A stretch of 64,000 nucleotides of DNA from Hungateiclostridiaceae bacterium UBA1305. Its GTDB lineage: Bacteria; Bacillota; Clostridia; Acetivibrionales; DTU013. Below are positions 44,170 through 51,598 of this stretch, piece by piece. The first letter of the stretch is position 1. Every line of letters begins with the position of its first letter. The DNA lies in the NCBI GenBank assembly GCA_002307275.1, contig DBTX01000038.1, forward strand, positions 1-64,000. Reading direction: 5' to 3'. The notes under the pieces are model-generated. The model searched no databases and was not told where the DNA came from. It saw nothing but the letters and a program-made list of their open reading frames with translations. Made by a program: the position numbers and the translations under genes.

Positions 44170-44856
44170 ATGGAAATAACTACCTATCTTGACGCGGCAG
44201 ACGTGGCTTTTGACGAGATGCTTGAAATTATTGAGAAGCAGATGGAAGCGAATGAACAACGCCAAACATTCAATCAGCCGACGCTGCCGTATGTAATTGA
44301 CCTCCGGGCAGAATTGGAGAAGACTAAGGAAAAAGCTCTGCAGGTTCATGCCGCTGCTACCAGATACGGGCGCGATACGCACGGAACTGCCGCCGAATGG
44401 TCGGATAAGGCAATTATGCGATTCCGTGATAGTTTGCTTCAGATGGTTCACAGGCCGGAGGGAAATTCTGCTCTAAAAGACTACCTTCAAAGCCAAATTT
44501 ACGATCTCTGGCCGGAGCTCGTCCCTCCGCGAAATCTGACGTCTGAGGAAGTGACCGAACTTTGCGAACTTCAATCTCAGTCGGAAAGCATCCTGGAAAG
44601 CCTGAGGCAGACCGCAAACGAAGCCATTGAGGGGCTGTGGGCAATTTCGACCGCTGAACAAACACTTATCTCAGGCACAAGTTCTAACAACCAACGCTTG
44701 ATTAATGATCGTACACGATGTGAACTTGCAGCTCTGGCCGGCATTATTTCCACGGCATGGGATCGGCAGGCTGGAAATCTTGTGGAGCCAGTTGCGCAGA
44801 TCACGAAGTACTATATGTCCGCCGCACCGCGCCGCTGGGAAGATAAACGAAAATAA
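44170..44856 (+). CDS. Hypothetical helical protein of the element
   Basis: 228 aa from ATG 44170 (GGAAGG nine bases upstream, better than ATG 44161). Almost all-helical, with DVAFDEMLEIIEKQMEANEQ and ELCELQSQSESILESLRQTA suggesting coiled coils. GC and Cys/Arg content are higher than in neighbouring genes. It may be a phage structural or assembly protein. Not recognised. The 170 bases after it hold no clear gene. Confidence 0.5.
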   Translation: MEITTYLDAADVAFDEMLEIIEKQMEANEQRQTFNQPTLPYVIDLRAELEKTKEKALQVHAAATRYGRDTHGTAAEWSDKAIMRFRDSLLQMVHRPEGNSALKDYLQSQIYDLWPELVPPRNLTSEEVTELCELQSQSESILESLRQTANEAIEGLWAISTAEQTLISGTSSNNQRLINDRTRCELAALAGIISTAWDRQAGNLVEPVAQITKYYMSAAPRRWEDKRK

Positions 44857-45026
44857 AGGAAACTGGTTTGGTAAAAAGTTTGAGGTGGGCTTGTTTATCC
44901 CACAACTGCCGCCTTCAAGGCGTGAATATTTGCGGTATTGGCAGGTTCATCTCAATATTTTAGTCGAACGATTAAAGCTAATAGGGGACATAACCCCTTG
45001 TAAAATTGAAAGGAGAGTGATTTTAA

Positions 45027-46367
45027 ATGTCGATGGAAATTGCTTTAGTGTCTGATTCAATGATTTTTCTGGCGGCCGACAAAAGATGTTCTATAATAGA
45101 ACCAAATGGAACAAAAACGCCAATACATGATAATATGCAAAAAATTAAGAGGATTACGCCCCAGACATATATAGCGACTGGAGGCCTCAATCAATGTATG
45201 TCCATTTTTGATGGCTTGCTCCAGGCTGAGTTTTTCAATGGTTCAGTGTTCAGATTTGAATCCTTATCTGAGATTGGCATTGAAAAAATTACTGAATTAT
45301 GTAGAATATCCGATAAGCAGTTCAGGCTTCAGGGCAATGATTTTCCTCCAAATGCTACGACAATATCAATTGTACTCATCGATTGGTCGAGTGGCCCTCA
45401 AGTTGGTATCTTCGATCCAAAACATGACTATGTTCCTACCTTTCAATGTCATAACGGTGCTGTCTTTTGCAAGAGCGCGATTTCTCCGGTGGAATTTTTA
45501 CCTGAGCTTAAAAAGATACATGATGAAAATTACAGCAGGGATCCTGTTGATTTTTTCAAGGCTGTTTTTTTGCGAGCTTCCGAAATGGATCCGTCCATAA
45601 GTTCATCTTTCGACCTTTCGTACCTCACCTTAAAAAATGTTGTAGATACAGCGTCAAAAGGCCTTTTGACGTCTTTTAATACAAGTAACTATTTGGACGT
45701 TACGCTGAATTCATCGGGCTATTTGACGGGCTATAAGATCGTCGACGGTAGTATTGAGGATATCAAAATTATTAACTTAACAGCGGAAAAAATAATCGCC
45801 GGTTCGGTACTCATTGATGTAAATATGATCGTTGGCTCCGGGAATAACGTATTTAAGTCAGACACGAATGGTATCTATCTGGGAAACGCCACATTTGCAA
45901 ATGCTCCTTTTAGGGTTACCATGGAAGGTGATTTGTACGCGACAAATGCGAATATAACAGGCAGCATAAATGCCGGGTCGACAATTACAGGGGCTACAAT
46001 CACGGGTGGCAGCATAAATGTTGAAACTGACCTGCATGTGGGAAACAGTATTTATGTCGGTGACAGTGAAGAGGCTGGCAAGAGCATTATTTTCCGGAGT
46101 TCAGCAAGCATAGATTCGGTTGAAACAGGCATTGCGGACATAACCATTGATTGCGAGGTTCTTAAGCTTGATACCCCGCTAACGCAGGTAGGCCTCAATT
46201 TAGGCACTCTGGGCGATACCGTTTATGTTCAAGGGGAATGGGATTTCTCCGATGCTACAGTTATTGGGATAGAAAGCGATATAAGCGGTGCGTCCGATGT
46301 TTTTCAATCACTAGATGGTAAAACTGTAACTGTTGATAACGGCATAATTACTTCAATAGTTGTATGA
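45027..46367 (+). CDS. Tail-tip-like protein with a proteasome-like N-terminal domain
   Basis: 446 aa. Residues 1-180 resemble the Ntn-hydrolase (proteasome beta/HslV) fold: DSMIFLAADKRCSI, then DNMQKIKRITPQTYIATGG, matching the strand plus ADxR and K-I-x-x-I...xxAxxG pattern. The catalytic N-terminal Thr is absent (it begins MSMEIAL), so it is probably not a protease. Residues about 230-446 are repeats typical of phage tail-tip/fibre proteins (NGIYLGNATFANAPFRVTME, NITGSINAGSTITGATITGG). AAAGGAGAG upstream. It is probably a virion or adhesive tail component. Confidence 0.65.
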   Translation: MSMEIALVSDSMIFLAADKRCSIIEPNGTKTPIHDNMQKIKRITPQTYIATGGLNQCMSIFDGLLQAEFFNGSVFRFESLSEIGIEKITELCRISDKQFRLQGNDFPPNATTISIVLIDWSSGPQVGIFDPKHDYVPTFQCHNGAVFCKSAISPVEFLPELKKIHDENYSRDPVDFFKAVFLRASEMDPSISSSFDLSYLTLKNVVDTASKGLLTSFNTSNYLDVTLNSSGYLTGYKIVDGSIEDIKIINLTAEKIIAGSVLIDVNMIVGSGNNVFKSDTNGIYLGNATFANAPFRVTMEGDLYATNANITGSINAGSTITGATITGGSINVETDLHVGNSIYVGDSEEAGKSIIFRSSASIDSVETGIADITIDCEVLKLDTPLTQVGLNLGTLGDTVYVQGEWDFSDATVIGIESDISGASDVFQSLDGKTVTVDNGIITSIVV

Positions 46368-46402
46368 ATAAAGGCGGGTATACTCTTCACGCCTTTATTT
46401 TA
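46367..46402. terminator. Terminator after tail-like gene (bidirectional)
   Basis: AATAAAGGCG...CGCCTTTATT hairpin with T-rich flank (TTTATTTTATCTTT), between convergent genes. Confidence 0.8.
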
Positions 46403-46410
46403 TCTTTAAA

Positions 46411-47037
46411 TCATAAAATTGGTTTTATGTACGTTTCCCACGAATCATATGTAATAAATGGGTGATTATGCTTGGTTAGTGGAATAATAGTCATTCTTTG
46501 AGGGCTGATTGCTTTGTCTTTTGCTACCAGAGAAGCTTTCAAATTTACCAAATCTCTGTTCAAAACATATTTTCCAGTTGCCTTTACCAATGCATAAGCG
46601 TCATTTACATTAATATACTTTACATTTTGGTACTGATAAATTTTAATATTATCTTTTGTAAGTTCCTGAGTGGGGTTTATTGCGCTAACTATTTCCAAAT
46701 CAATTATGCCGCTCGTAGTGCTTACCCCCTTTGTGGTAGATACTGCCGTACTTGTTGTAACAGAAGTCCCAGCAGTACTTATCTGTATTTCCTTCACAGT
46801 CCCATCCCATTTGAACCCTACCCCAATTTTTTCGCTGATCGTCTTAAAAACAGAAGCAGGTATGTAATTGTAGCCATTGTAAGCCAGTATAGGCAATTTT
46901 GCGTCTTTTACCTCTTCCCCGTCCACAACAATCTTGGCGGCTGACGCTGTCAGGATGTATTGCTGGACTGCGGCTCCTACGGGAAATGCTGAGAATAACA
47001 ATGCAGCGGTTAAAAAACCAAGGATAAACTTTTTCAT
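46411..47037 (-). CDS. Secreted copper-amine-oxidase-N-domain-like protein
   Basis: 208 aa with a signal peptide (MKKFILGFLTAALLFSAFPV, cleavage near GAA). Residues about 30-90 form the stalk domain called copper amine oxidase N-terminal (AKIVVDGEEVKDAKLPILAYNGYNY, IPASVFKTISEKIGVGF). A Ser/Thr-rich linker (about 92-112) leads to a second half (INVNDAYALVKATGKYVL). These are common in Clostridia surface proteins. It is not an oxidase. AGGAGG lies before the ATG. Confidence 0.72.
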   Translation of the reverse strand: MKKFILGFLTAALLFSAFPVGAAVQQYILTASAAKIVVDGEEVKDAKLPILAYNGYNYIPASVFKTISEKIGVGFKWDGTVKEIQISTAGTSVTTSTAVSTTKGVSTTSGIIDLEIVSAINPTQELTKDNIKIYQYQNVKYINVNDAYALVKATGKYVLNRDLVNLKASLVAKDKAISPQRMTIIPLTKHNHPFITYDSWETYIKPIL

Positions 47038-47243
47038 GAAATTTCACCTCCTGAGATCATTATACAACAAAGCATGTCTCATAGCAATTATAGTCATATT
47101 ACACAGATATGTGCAAAATAAGCTGTTTCTTGCACGACTATGTACGTGACATTCCCGGTGCTAATAAGGCTTTAAGGTTCATTTATAGATTTTATCCCAA
47201 TGTGAAATAATAGGGCAGAAAAGTATCTCAAAACTTTACTTTT

Positions 47244-47612
47244 TTATTTATCCTTTCGTCCTTCAACCAAATCGTTAATTTTCTTCACGGCTTCCCTGGC
47301 TGCTTTCTCCATTCTGTCAGGATCGCCCATAGATTGTATCAGGCCGTCGCGGATGCACTCCAGCGCAGCCTCAAGCACGTTGATTCTATTTCCTAGATTC
47401 CCGGCCTCCGCTTCCTGTACGGGACTGCTGCCAGTCAGGTCCTGTTCCACTATCTCACCCACCATAAGCTTAGTAAGATCATCTATGGCCGGTTGTTCAT
47501 CGTTATATTCTTTAAGAATTTTTACTATCCTATGGCAGTTCTTGCCGACCTTCTGAAGCCCGTATTTGTCTGGGCTCTTTTTGATTATGTTCATGATATC
47601 GCACCACATCAC
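47244..47612 (-). CDS. Hypothetical protein of the element
   Basis: 122 aa if it starts at GTG 47612, or 116 from ATG 47594. Helical with an acidic centre (EYNDEQPAIDDLTKLMVGEI) and the end EAVKKINDLVEGRKDK. No ribosome site is visible. It is two bases after the next gene's stop, so translation is probably coupled. Not recognised. Confidence 0.45.
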   Translation of the reverse strand: MMWCDIMNIIKKSPDKYGLQKVGKNCHRIVKILKEYNDEQPAIDDLTKLMVGEIVEQDLTGSSPVQEAEAGNLGNRINVLEAALECIRDGLIQSMGDPDRMEKAAREAVKKINDLVEGRKDK

Positions 47613-47614
47613 AT

Positions 47615-48220
47615 TTATTTTGATTCTGATAAAATGCCATCTATTACATCAGCCGACAATTTTGTAAGTTGAGGTAGATATTCTTTTGTCTTCATAAAAG
47701 TAGCAAGTAGCTTGATTCTACCTTTAACGTCAGAATTAATTATAGTTTCATACCAATCGTATTTATAATGTTCCTTTTTTCTACTTGCCTTATATAACCA
47801 GTTTTTTAATGTACCTTCAGGTATTCTATACAATTCAGAAACCATATCAGTATGACCACACAAGAGACATATAAGTGTTATATTCTCCCGCTCATTTTTA
47901 TTGTATTTATTCTTTCGTGGGCTCATAAAATCAAAAGCATTCTTATATTCAGGCTCCCACCTAAATTTATTTTTATTGTGGTGGAGCGTGAAGTCTTTAT
48001 CAAATTTATCATAATCTATTTTCTTTGTTTCTACATGAAAACCTACGGGAACCGACTGAGCAACCTCTGGATTTGTAGAACATACATGACTTGTAATTGC
48101 TTGAATGAATTGTTCGAGTGATAATTCCTTTTCCCAATGAGTCAAGTTATTTTCCCTGAAATCCTCAAATTTTACCAGGAAATTATTGCTTTGAACTTTA
48201 ATAGAAATATTTATATCCAT
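47615..48220 (-). CDS. Hypothetical protein with helix-turn-helix
   Basis: 201 aa; GGGGGTGG precedes the ATG. Residues about 125-160 read CLLCGHTDMVSELYRIPEGT then LKNWLYKASRKKEHY, like the HTH of phage small-terminase or DNA-binding proteins. The N-terminal 60 residues are strand-rich. It is not recognised beyond the HTH. Confidence 0.5.
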   Translation of the reverse strand: MDINISIKVQSNNFLVKFEDFRENNLTHWEKELSLEQFIQAITSHVCSTNPEVAQSVPVGFHVETKKIDYDKFDKDFTLHHNKNKFRWEPEYKNAFDFMSPRKNKYNKNERENITLICLLCGHTDMVSELYRIPEGTLKNWLYKASRKKEHYKYDWYETIINSDVKGRIKLLATFMKTKEYLPQLTKLSADVIDGILSESK

Positions 48221-48327
48221 ACATCCACCCCCAATTGATATTATATATCACCTTACTTGAAGTTCCAATATATCGATAGAATAGCAAGTTTTTCCCGATG
48301 TACTGGATATGCATGAGCCCAGGAGCC

Positions 48328-48645
48328 CTATTTTATTGTAAACTTACTTTTTATGCCCATTTCACGTTTCTTGCGCTCTTTCTCCACCCAATCCACGAAC
48401 TGCTCTTTCGGGATACATGTCTTCTGGCCAAGACTCATTCGAGTAAATTCCGGAAGATTTATAATTGCATATGCACGGGTTATGCCGATATGCAAGTAAG
48501 CTTTGATATCATCTACAGTGACAGCATCTGATAGATTATCGGCTGTTCTTGAGGTGTTATCATTGTCTGATTTTTGTTGGCTTATCAGACTTAACTTCAT
48601 ATTTATTTCGTTTAATTCCTGTAATATTTGTTCAAGTATTCCCAT
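48328..48645 (-). CDS. Excisionase-like HTH protein
   Basis: 105 aa from ATG 48645 (TTGGAGG upstream). An N-terminal coiled coil (ILEQILQELNEINMKLSLIS) and then a MerR-like HTH of the excisionase family (VDDIKAYLHIGITRAYAIIN, KTCIPKEQFVDWVEKERKKR). It may help the integrase excise the element, but it lies 6.5 kb from int, so other roles are possible. Confidence 0.65.
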   Translation of the reverse strand: MGILEQILQELNEINMKLSLISQQKSDNDNTSRTADNLSDAVTVDDIKAYLHIGITRAYAIINLPEFTRMSLGQKTCIPKEQFVDWVEKERKKREMGIKSKFTIK

Positions 48646-48746
48646 AGATACCTCCAAAATTGTCTGTTTTTGATTACATTATAATTCATTTTGGTATATG
48701 TGAAAATGAAAAAGGGAGACGATTTTCCGTCCCCCTGATATTACTT

Positions 48747-49466
48747 TTATCTGCTACTTGCAGTAATCTTCTGGTATTCTTTAAGTTCCGATGTCAGATC
48801 CTGAGTTTCCGAACAAAGCCTATTTTTATTAATTCTACCCTCCCAGGCCTCATTATTTATTTTTTGGATGAAGGCCGAGAATTTTTGAAACAGTGCTTCT
48901 TTCAAGTCTGAAGTCATTCCTTGATATTGAAAGTCTGGTATAATATCAGGCTCCACATCAAGCAGTTTCATCAATTCTCGCTGACGATGGATCAGGTAAT
49001 CCCGGTATTCACCTTTCGAAGGAAGATAAACCGATACGTCGAGCCCCAAGTACCGGCAGAACTTAAGCTTGAATTCGTCTGTCAGTTTTACGCCATTAGC
49101 ACAGGGACCGCCCTTTATAAATGTTTGCAGAGTCCCCGGCCAGAATGAGGTTGTATCGATTTCCATTTCACTGAGTGTATGCTCACAAATACCGAATTGC
49201 TCACCATATGTCTTGCCCTTAAAGAGAATCTTCGATGCCTCTTTGCTCAAATCTGCACGTGCTTCCCTCAGCTGGTCTGAGTGGTAATAACTCTGAAGGA
49301 TCCGGTTTACTCGTTCCTCAAAGCTGGTGCCAAGTGATACAAGTTCAAGTAGCAGGATAAAATTTGGAATAACCTTTGCTGCTGCAACTTTGGGCGAACA
49401 ACTAAATATGTTTTCAGTATCTGAGCAGATCCGTTCGATTAATTTTTCAATATATGTACTTTCCAC
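48747..49466 (-). CDS. Hypothetical protein of the element
   Basis: 239 aa from GTG 49466 (AAAGGAG eight bases upstream; the TTG at 49484 is too close to that site). Helical, soluble: IERICSDTENIFSCSPKVAA, VNRILQSYYHSDQLREARAD. Not recognised. A strong inverted repeat lies 20 bases upstream of its start. Confidence 0.5.
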   Translation of the reverse strand: MESTYIEKLIERICSDTENIFSCSPKVAAAKVIPNFILLLELVSLGTSFEERVNRILQSYYHSDQLREARADLSKEASKILFKGKTYGEQFGICEHTLSEMEIDTTSFWPGTLQTFIKGGPCANGVKLTDEFKLKFCRYLGLDVSVYLPSKGEYRDYLIHRQRELMKLLDVEPDIIPDFQYQGMTSDLKEALFQKFSAFIQKINNEAWEGRINKNRLCSETQDLTSELKEYQKITASSR

Positions 49467-49485
49467 TTTGCAAGCTCCTTTCAAT

Positions 49486-49524
49486 GCATGAAGGGAGACG
49501 GTATTTCACCGCCTCCCTTCATGC
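49486..49524. repeat. Inverted repeat before an element gene
   Basis: Arms 49486-49502 and 49508-49524 (GCATGAAGGGAGACGGT and the complement of GCATGAAGGGAGGCGGT) pair over 17 bases with one G-T. There is no T run on either side, so it may be an attenuator, a processing site or an operator between the XRE gene and the gene at 48747. Confidence 0.65.
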
Positions 49525-49531
49525 TCATTAT

Positions 49532-49711
49532 CTAAATTAATTTATTTATCGGAATATTAAGTACCTGGGCTATTGCCTTGAATGTTTTTACGGAAGCTGA
49601 GCTTTTACCGGACTCAATTTGGCAAAGGTGGCTTTGAGATATACCCGCGTCGTGGGCAAGTTGTTTCTGAGAAAGATAATGTGCAATTCTTTGGCTCTTT
49701 AATTTAGTCAT
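49532..49711 (-). CDS. Small XRE-type HTH regulator
   Basis: 59 aa, start ATG 49711, stop TAG. A bare Cro/C1 helix-turn-helix: SQKQLAHDAGISQSHLCQIE, SGKSSASVKTFKAIAQVLNI. GAGAGGGG before the start. It is probably a repressor or regulator of element genes. It was found by direct translation, being shorter than 60 codons. Confidence 0.8.
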   Translation of the reverse strand: MTKLKSQRIAHYLSQKQLAHDAGISQSHLCQIESGKSSASVKTFKAIAQVLNIPINKLI

Positions 49712-49725
49712 AATATTAGCCCCTC

Positions 49726-50109
49726 TCAGATACTGTTAATATCGCCAGATAATAGCGCTATGATATGCCGTGCGCCTGCCTGAAAGCCCTTTTTATAGCA
49801 TACTTTACCGACACATGCCATTTTTAAGCTAATAGCTTCATCCAATCGCTGAGATAGATCTCCATATTTACCCGCTTTGGGATCAACCAAAGCTATCTCT
49901 TTCATTACTTCCTCAACGCTATTTGTGGCTTCAATATATTCAGGATCGTTTAGCGGTTGTGAATATATCTCACTATCAATCCAGTCAGTGCTTGCGTCCA
50001 TCATCAAAAGATTAAGAATTCCGCTCATAATATTTTGCCTCCTAAGCTCGTTCTCTTTCCAAGCAGCATTATATTTGTTGCCTGGGTTGTCTTTTGTGTG
50101 CTTGCTCAT
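49726..50109 (-). CDS. Hypothetical protein of the element
   Basis: 127 aa, charged and helical. The N-terminus is SKHTKDNPGNKYNAAWKENE; the C-terminus CVGKVCYKKGFQAGARHIIA matches a short pattern (YxxGFxxG) seen in small phage proteins. Its ATGA overlaps the stop of the gene at 50106. Not recognised. Confidence 0.5.
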   Translation of the reverse strand: MSKHTKDNPGNKYNAAWKENELRRQNIMSGILNLLMMDASTDWIDSEIYSQPLNDPEYIEATNSVEEVMKEIALVDPKAGKYGDLSQRLDEAISLKMACVGKVCYKKGFQAGARHIIALLSGDINSI

Positions 50110-50255
50110 TCCAAATTGGTAATGTCGATTTTGCTAAACCGTTCATACCATTTCACATATACCTCTTGATATATTGGCTCATTGGTCTGCTTGAATGTGT
50201 TCCATAGTGCTTCCTGGATGATTGCTTTTAGATATTCGTGACGTTCCTGTGGCAT
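50106..50255 (-). CDS. Small hypothetical protein
   Basis: 49 aa: MPQERHEYLKAIIQEALWNT then FKQTNEPIYQEVYVKWYERF. GGAGGGG lies nine bases before the ATG; its TGA overlaps the next ATG. The coupling and the ribosome site support it as real. Confidence 0.55.
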   Translation of the reverse strand: MPQERHEYLKAIIQEALWNTFKQTNEPIYQEVYVKWYERFSKIDITNLE

Positions 50256-50271
50256 AGAATAGCCCCTCCTT

Positions 50272-50445
50272 TCATTCGTTGGGACACATTCGCGTAAGTT
50301 GCAGATTTCTTTCCTGAATGCACTGTTGGATCTGTTCCTGTTGATCTGTGTCGTTGGAATGCTCCAATTGTGAGTATAAGACCTTCAGCTCCTGTTCAAG
50401 CTGTTCAATAAGGAATAATTCTATAATAAGAAAGCCTCCTTTCAT
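50272..50445 (-). CDS. Possible small helical protein (Spo0E-like length)
   Basis: About 57 aa if read from the ATG at 50445; the helix EQLEQELKVLYSQLEHSNDT and QEQIQQCIQERNLQLT are coiled-coil-like. Its length suits the Spo0E-like phosphatase family, but the SQxLD signature of that family is absent. The GAAAGGAGG site overlaps the ATG, and no ATG/GTG/TTG lies at the right distance after it, so the start is doubtful. Confidence 0.3.
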   Translation of the reverse strand: MKGGFLIIELFLIEQLEQELKVLYSQLEHSNDTDQQEQIQQCIQERNLQLTRMCPNE

Positions 50446-50556
50446 TCCTTGAAAGAAAGCACATGACATGCTATAATGAGCATGAAACGGCCTTTATCAA
50501 GGTTGTTTTTGTGGGTAAGGAATCCGGGTTACTTTAGCGAGAAGGCCGGGTTCCTT

Positions 50557-50727
50557 TTACTTTAAATTCTGCCTTAATACTTTAAGTCCTTCCTTTAGCG
50601 CGGATTCAGTAATATTAGTTTTAGTTGTTTTAATGCCTGTTTTTGCTTCATACAATCTAGCAAGTTCTTCAATCTCAAATTCTAATTGCTCTTCAATTCT
50701 CATATGAAGCCTATTTTTAGGACTCAA
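50557..50727 (-). CDS. Small ribbon-helix-helix-like regulator
   Basis: 56 aa from TTG 50727 (AGGAGG eight bases upstream). The C-terminal TKTNITESALKEGLKVLRQN is like the RHH/Arc-MetJ fold, preceded by a helix (FEIEELARLYEAKTG). An exact 13-base inverted repeat lies 18 bases upstream, as expected for an autoregulated repressor. Confidence 0.55.
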   Translation of the reverse strand: MSPKNRLHMRIEEQLEFEIEELARLYEAKTGIKTTKTNITESALKEGLKVLRQNLK

Positions 50728-50744
50728 CCCTATCACCTCCTGTT

Positions 50745-50776
50745 TGACATTGTACGTCACTGTACGTACAATGTCA
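50745..50776. promoter_or_regulatory. Perfect palindromic operator
   Basis: TGACATTGTACGT (50745-50757) and ACGTACAATGTCA (50764-50776) are exact inverse copies with a six-base spacer. It contains repeated GTAC half-sites. It lies just upstream of the RHH-like gene and is a good candidate for its binding site. Confidence 0.7.
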
Positions 50777-50915
50777 AGCACAAAATAGAATTCTCTGGAA
50801 ACATAAAAGACCCTGCGATATGCTATATTTAGTCGCATGACGAAAATGTACTTGAACAGGAATAGGGACAAAAAAAGAAGCGCCTTTCGGCACCTATATA
50901 ATATCTGAGGGTTGA

Positions 50916-51530
50916 TTAGGGTATGCCAGTAACACTGTCTTTTATAGTGCCGTCAGCAAATACAATTTTGTTTATCGTATAAGAAAATTTAAGGTCTGAG
51001 TAATCTGTCGTGTAAACTTTTACGTGATCATTCATGAATTGGTTTATATCAAATCCTAAATCTTCATTAACAACAGTTTCATTAGGCTTAATTGTGTTTC
51101 CAACAAGATCACAATTCATTTTTAATATGCTGACACCAAATAAATCTTGAATGTCCAAAACTCCTTGAATCCCTTTAATATCTTTATCTGTATTGTTTTT
51201 TATACTAAAATGGAAATTTACGTTATTACTATATATTGAATTATTTATATTTTTTGGTATGTTAATTTTATCTGTAACATTCACTGTAACATCACCTTGT
51301 TGAACCTCAGACTCTTTTTTTGTTTTATCAAGTTGACTTTTTATGTCCGAATAATCTGCCAAAGCCTTATCTCTCTCATTTTGAGCTGTTTCTAGCTCTT
51401 TTTGTAAGTCTGATATAATTTTATCTTTTTCTGATACTTTTGATTGTAATGCTATAGAATCTTGCGTATTCGAACATGCAGATAAAACCATGATTGCCAA
51501 CAAAATTGTTATAATATAAAACTTCCTCAT
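50916..51530 (-). CDS. Lipoprotein with coiled coil
   Basis: 204 aa from ATG 51530 (GGGAGG upstream). Signal peptide FYIITILLAIMVLSACSN with lipobox LSAC. Residues about 30-75 are a coiled coil (LQSKVSEKDKIISDLQKELE). A beta-rich C-terminal domain (FHFSIKNNTDKDIKGIQGVL) resembles extracellular Ig-like folds. Membrane-anchored outside the cell. Not recognised further. Confidence 0.65.
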   Translation of the reverse strand: MRKFYIITILLAIMVLSACSNTQDSIALQSKVSEKDKIISDLQKELETAQNERDKALADYSDIKSQLDKTKKESEVQQGDVTVNVTDKINIPKNINNSIYSNNVNFHFSIKNNTDKDIKGIQGVLDIQDLFGVSILKMNCDLVGNTIKPNETVVNEDLGFDINQFMNDHVKVYTTDYSDLKFSYTINKIVFADGTIKDSVTGIP

Positions 51531-51598
51531 AATATTTGCCTCCCATTTTTCTTTTATATTACCATAATGCGACACAAATAGATAACATAAATATACTC

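Noticed and set aside
48328..48645. Phage repressor
   Set aside because: The HTH is of the MerR/excisionase type with the PKEQFVDWV end, not the Cro/C1 type; the XRE gene at 49532 is a better repressor candidate.
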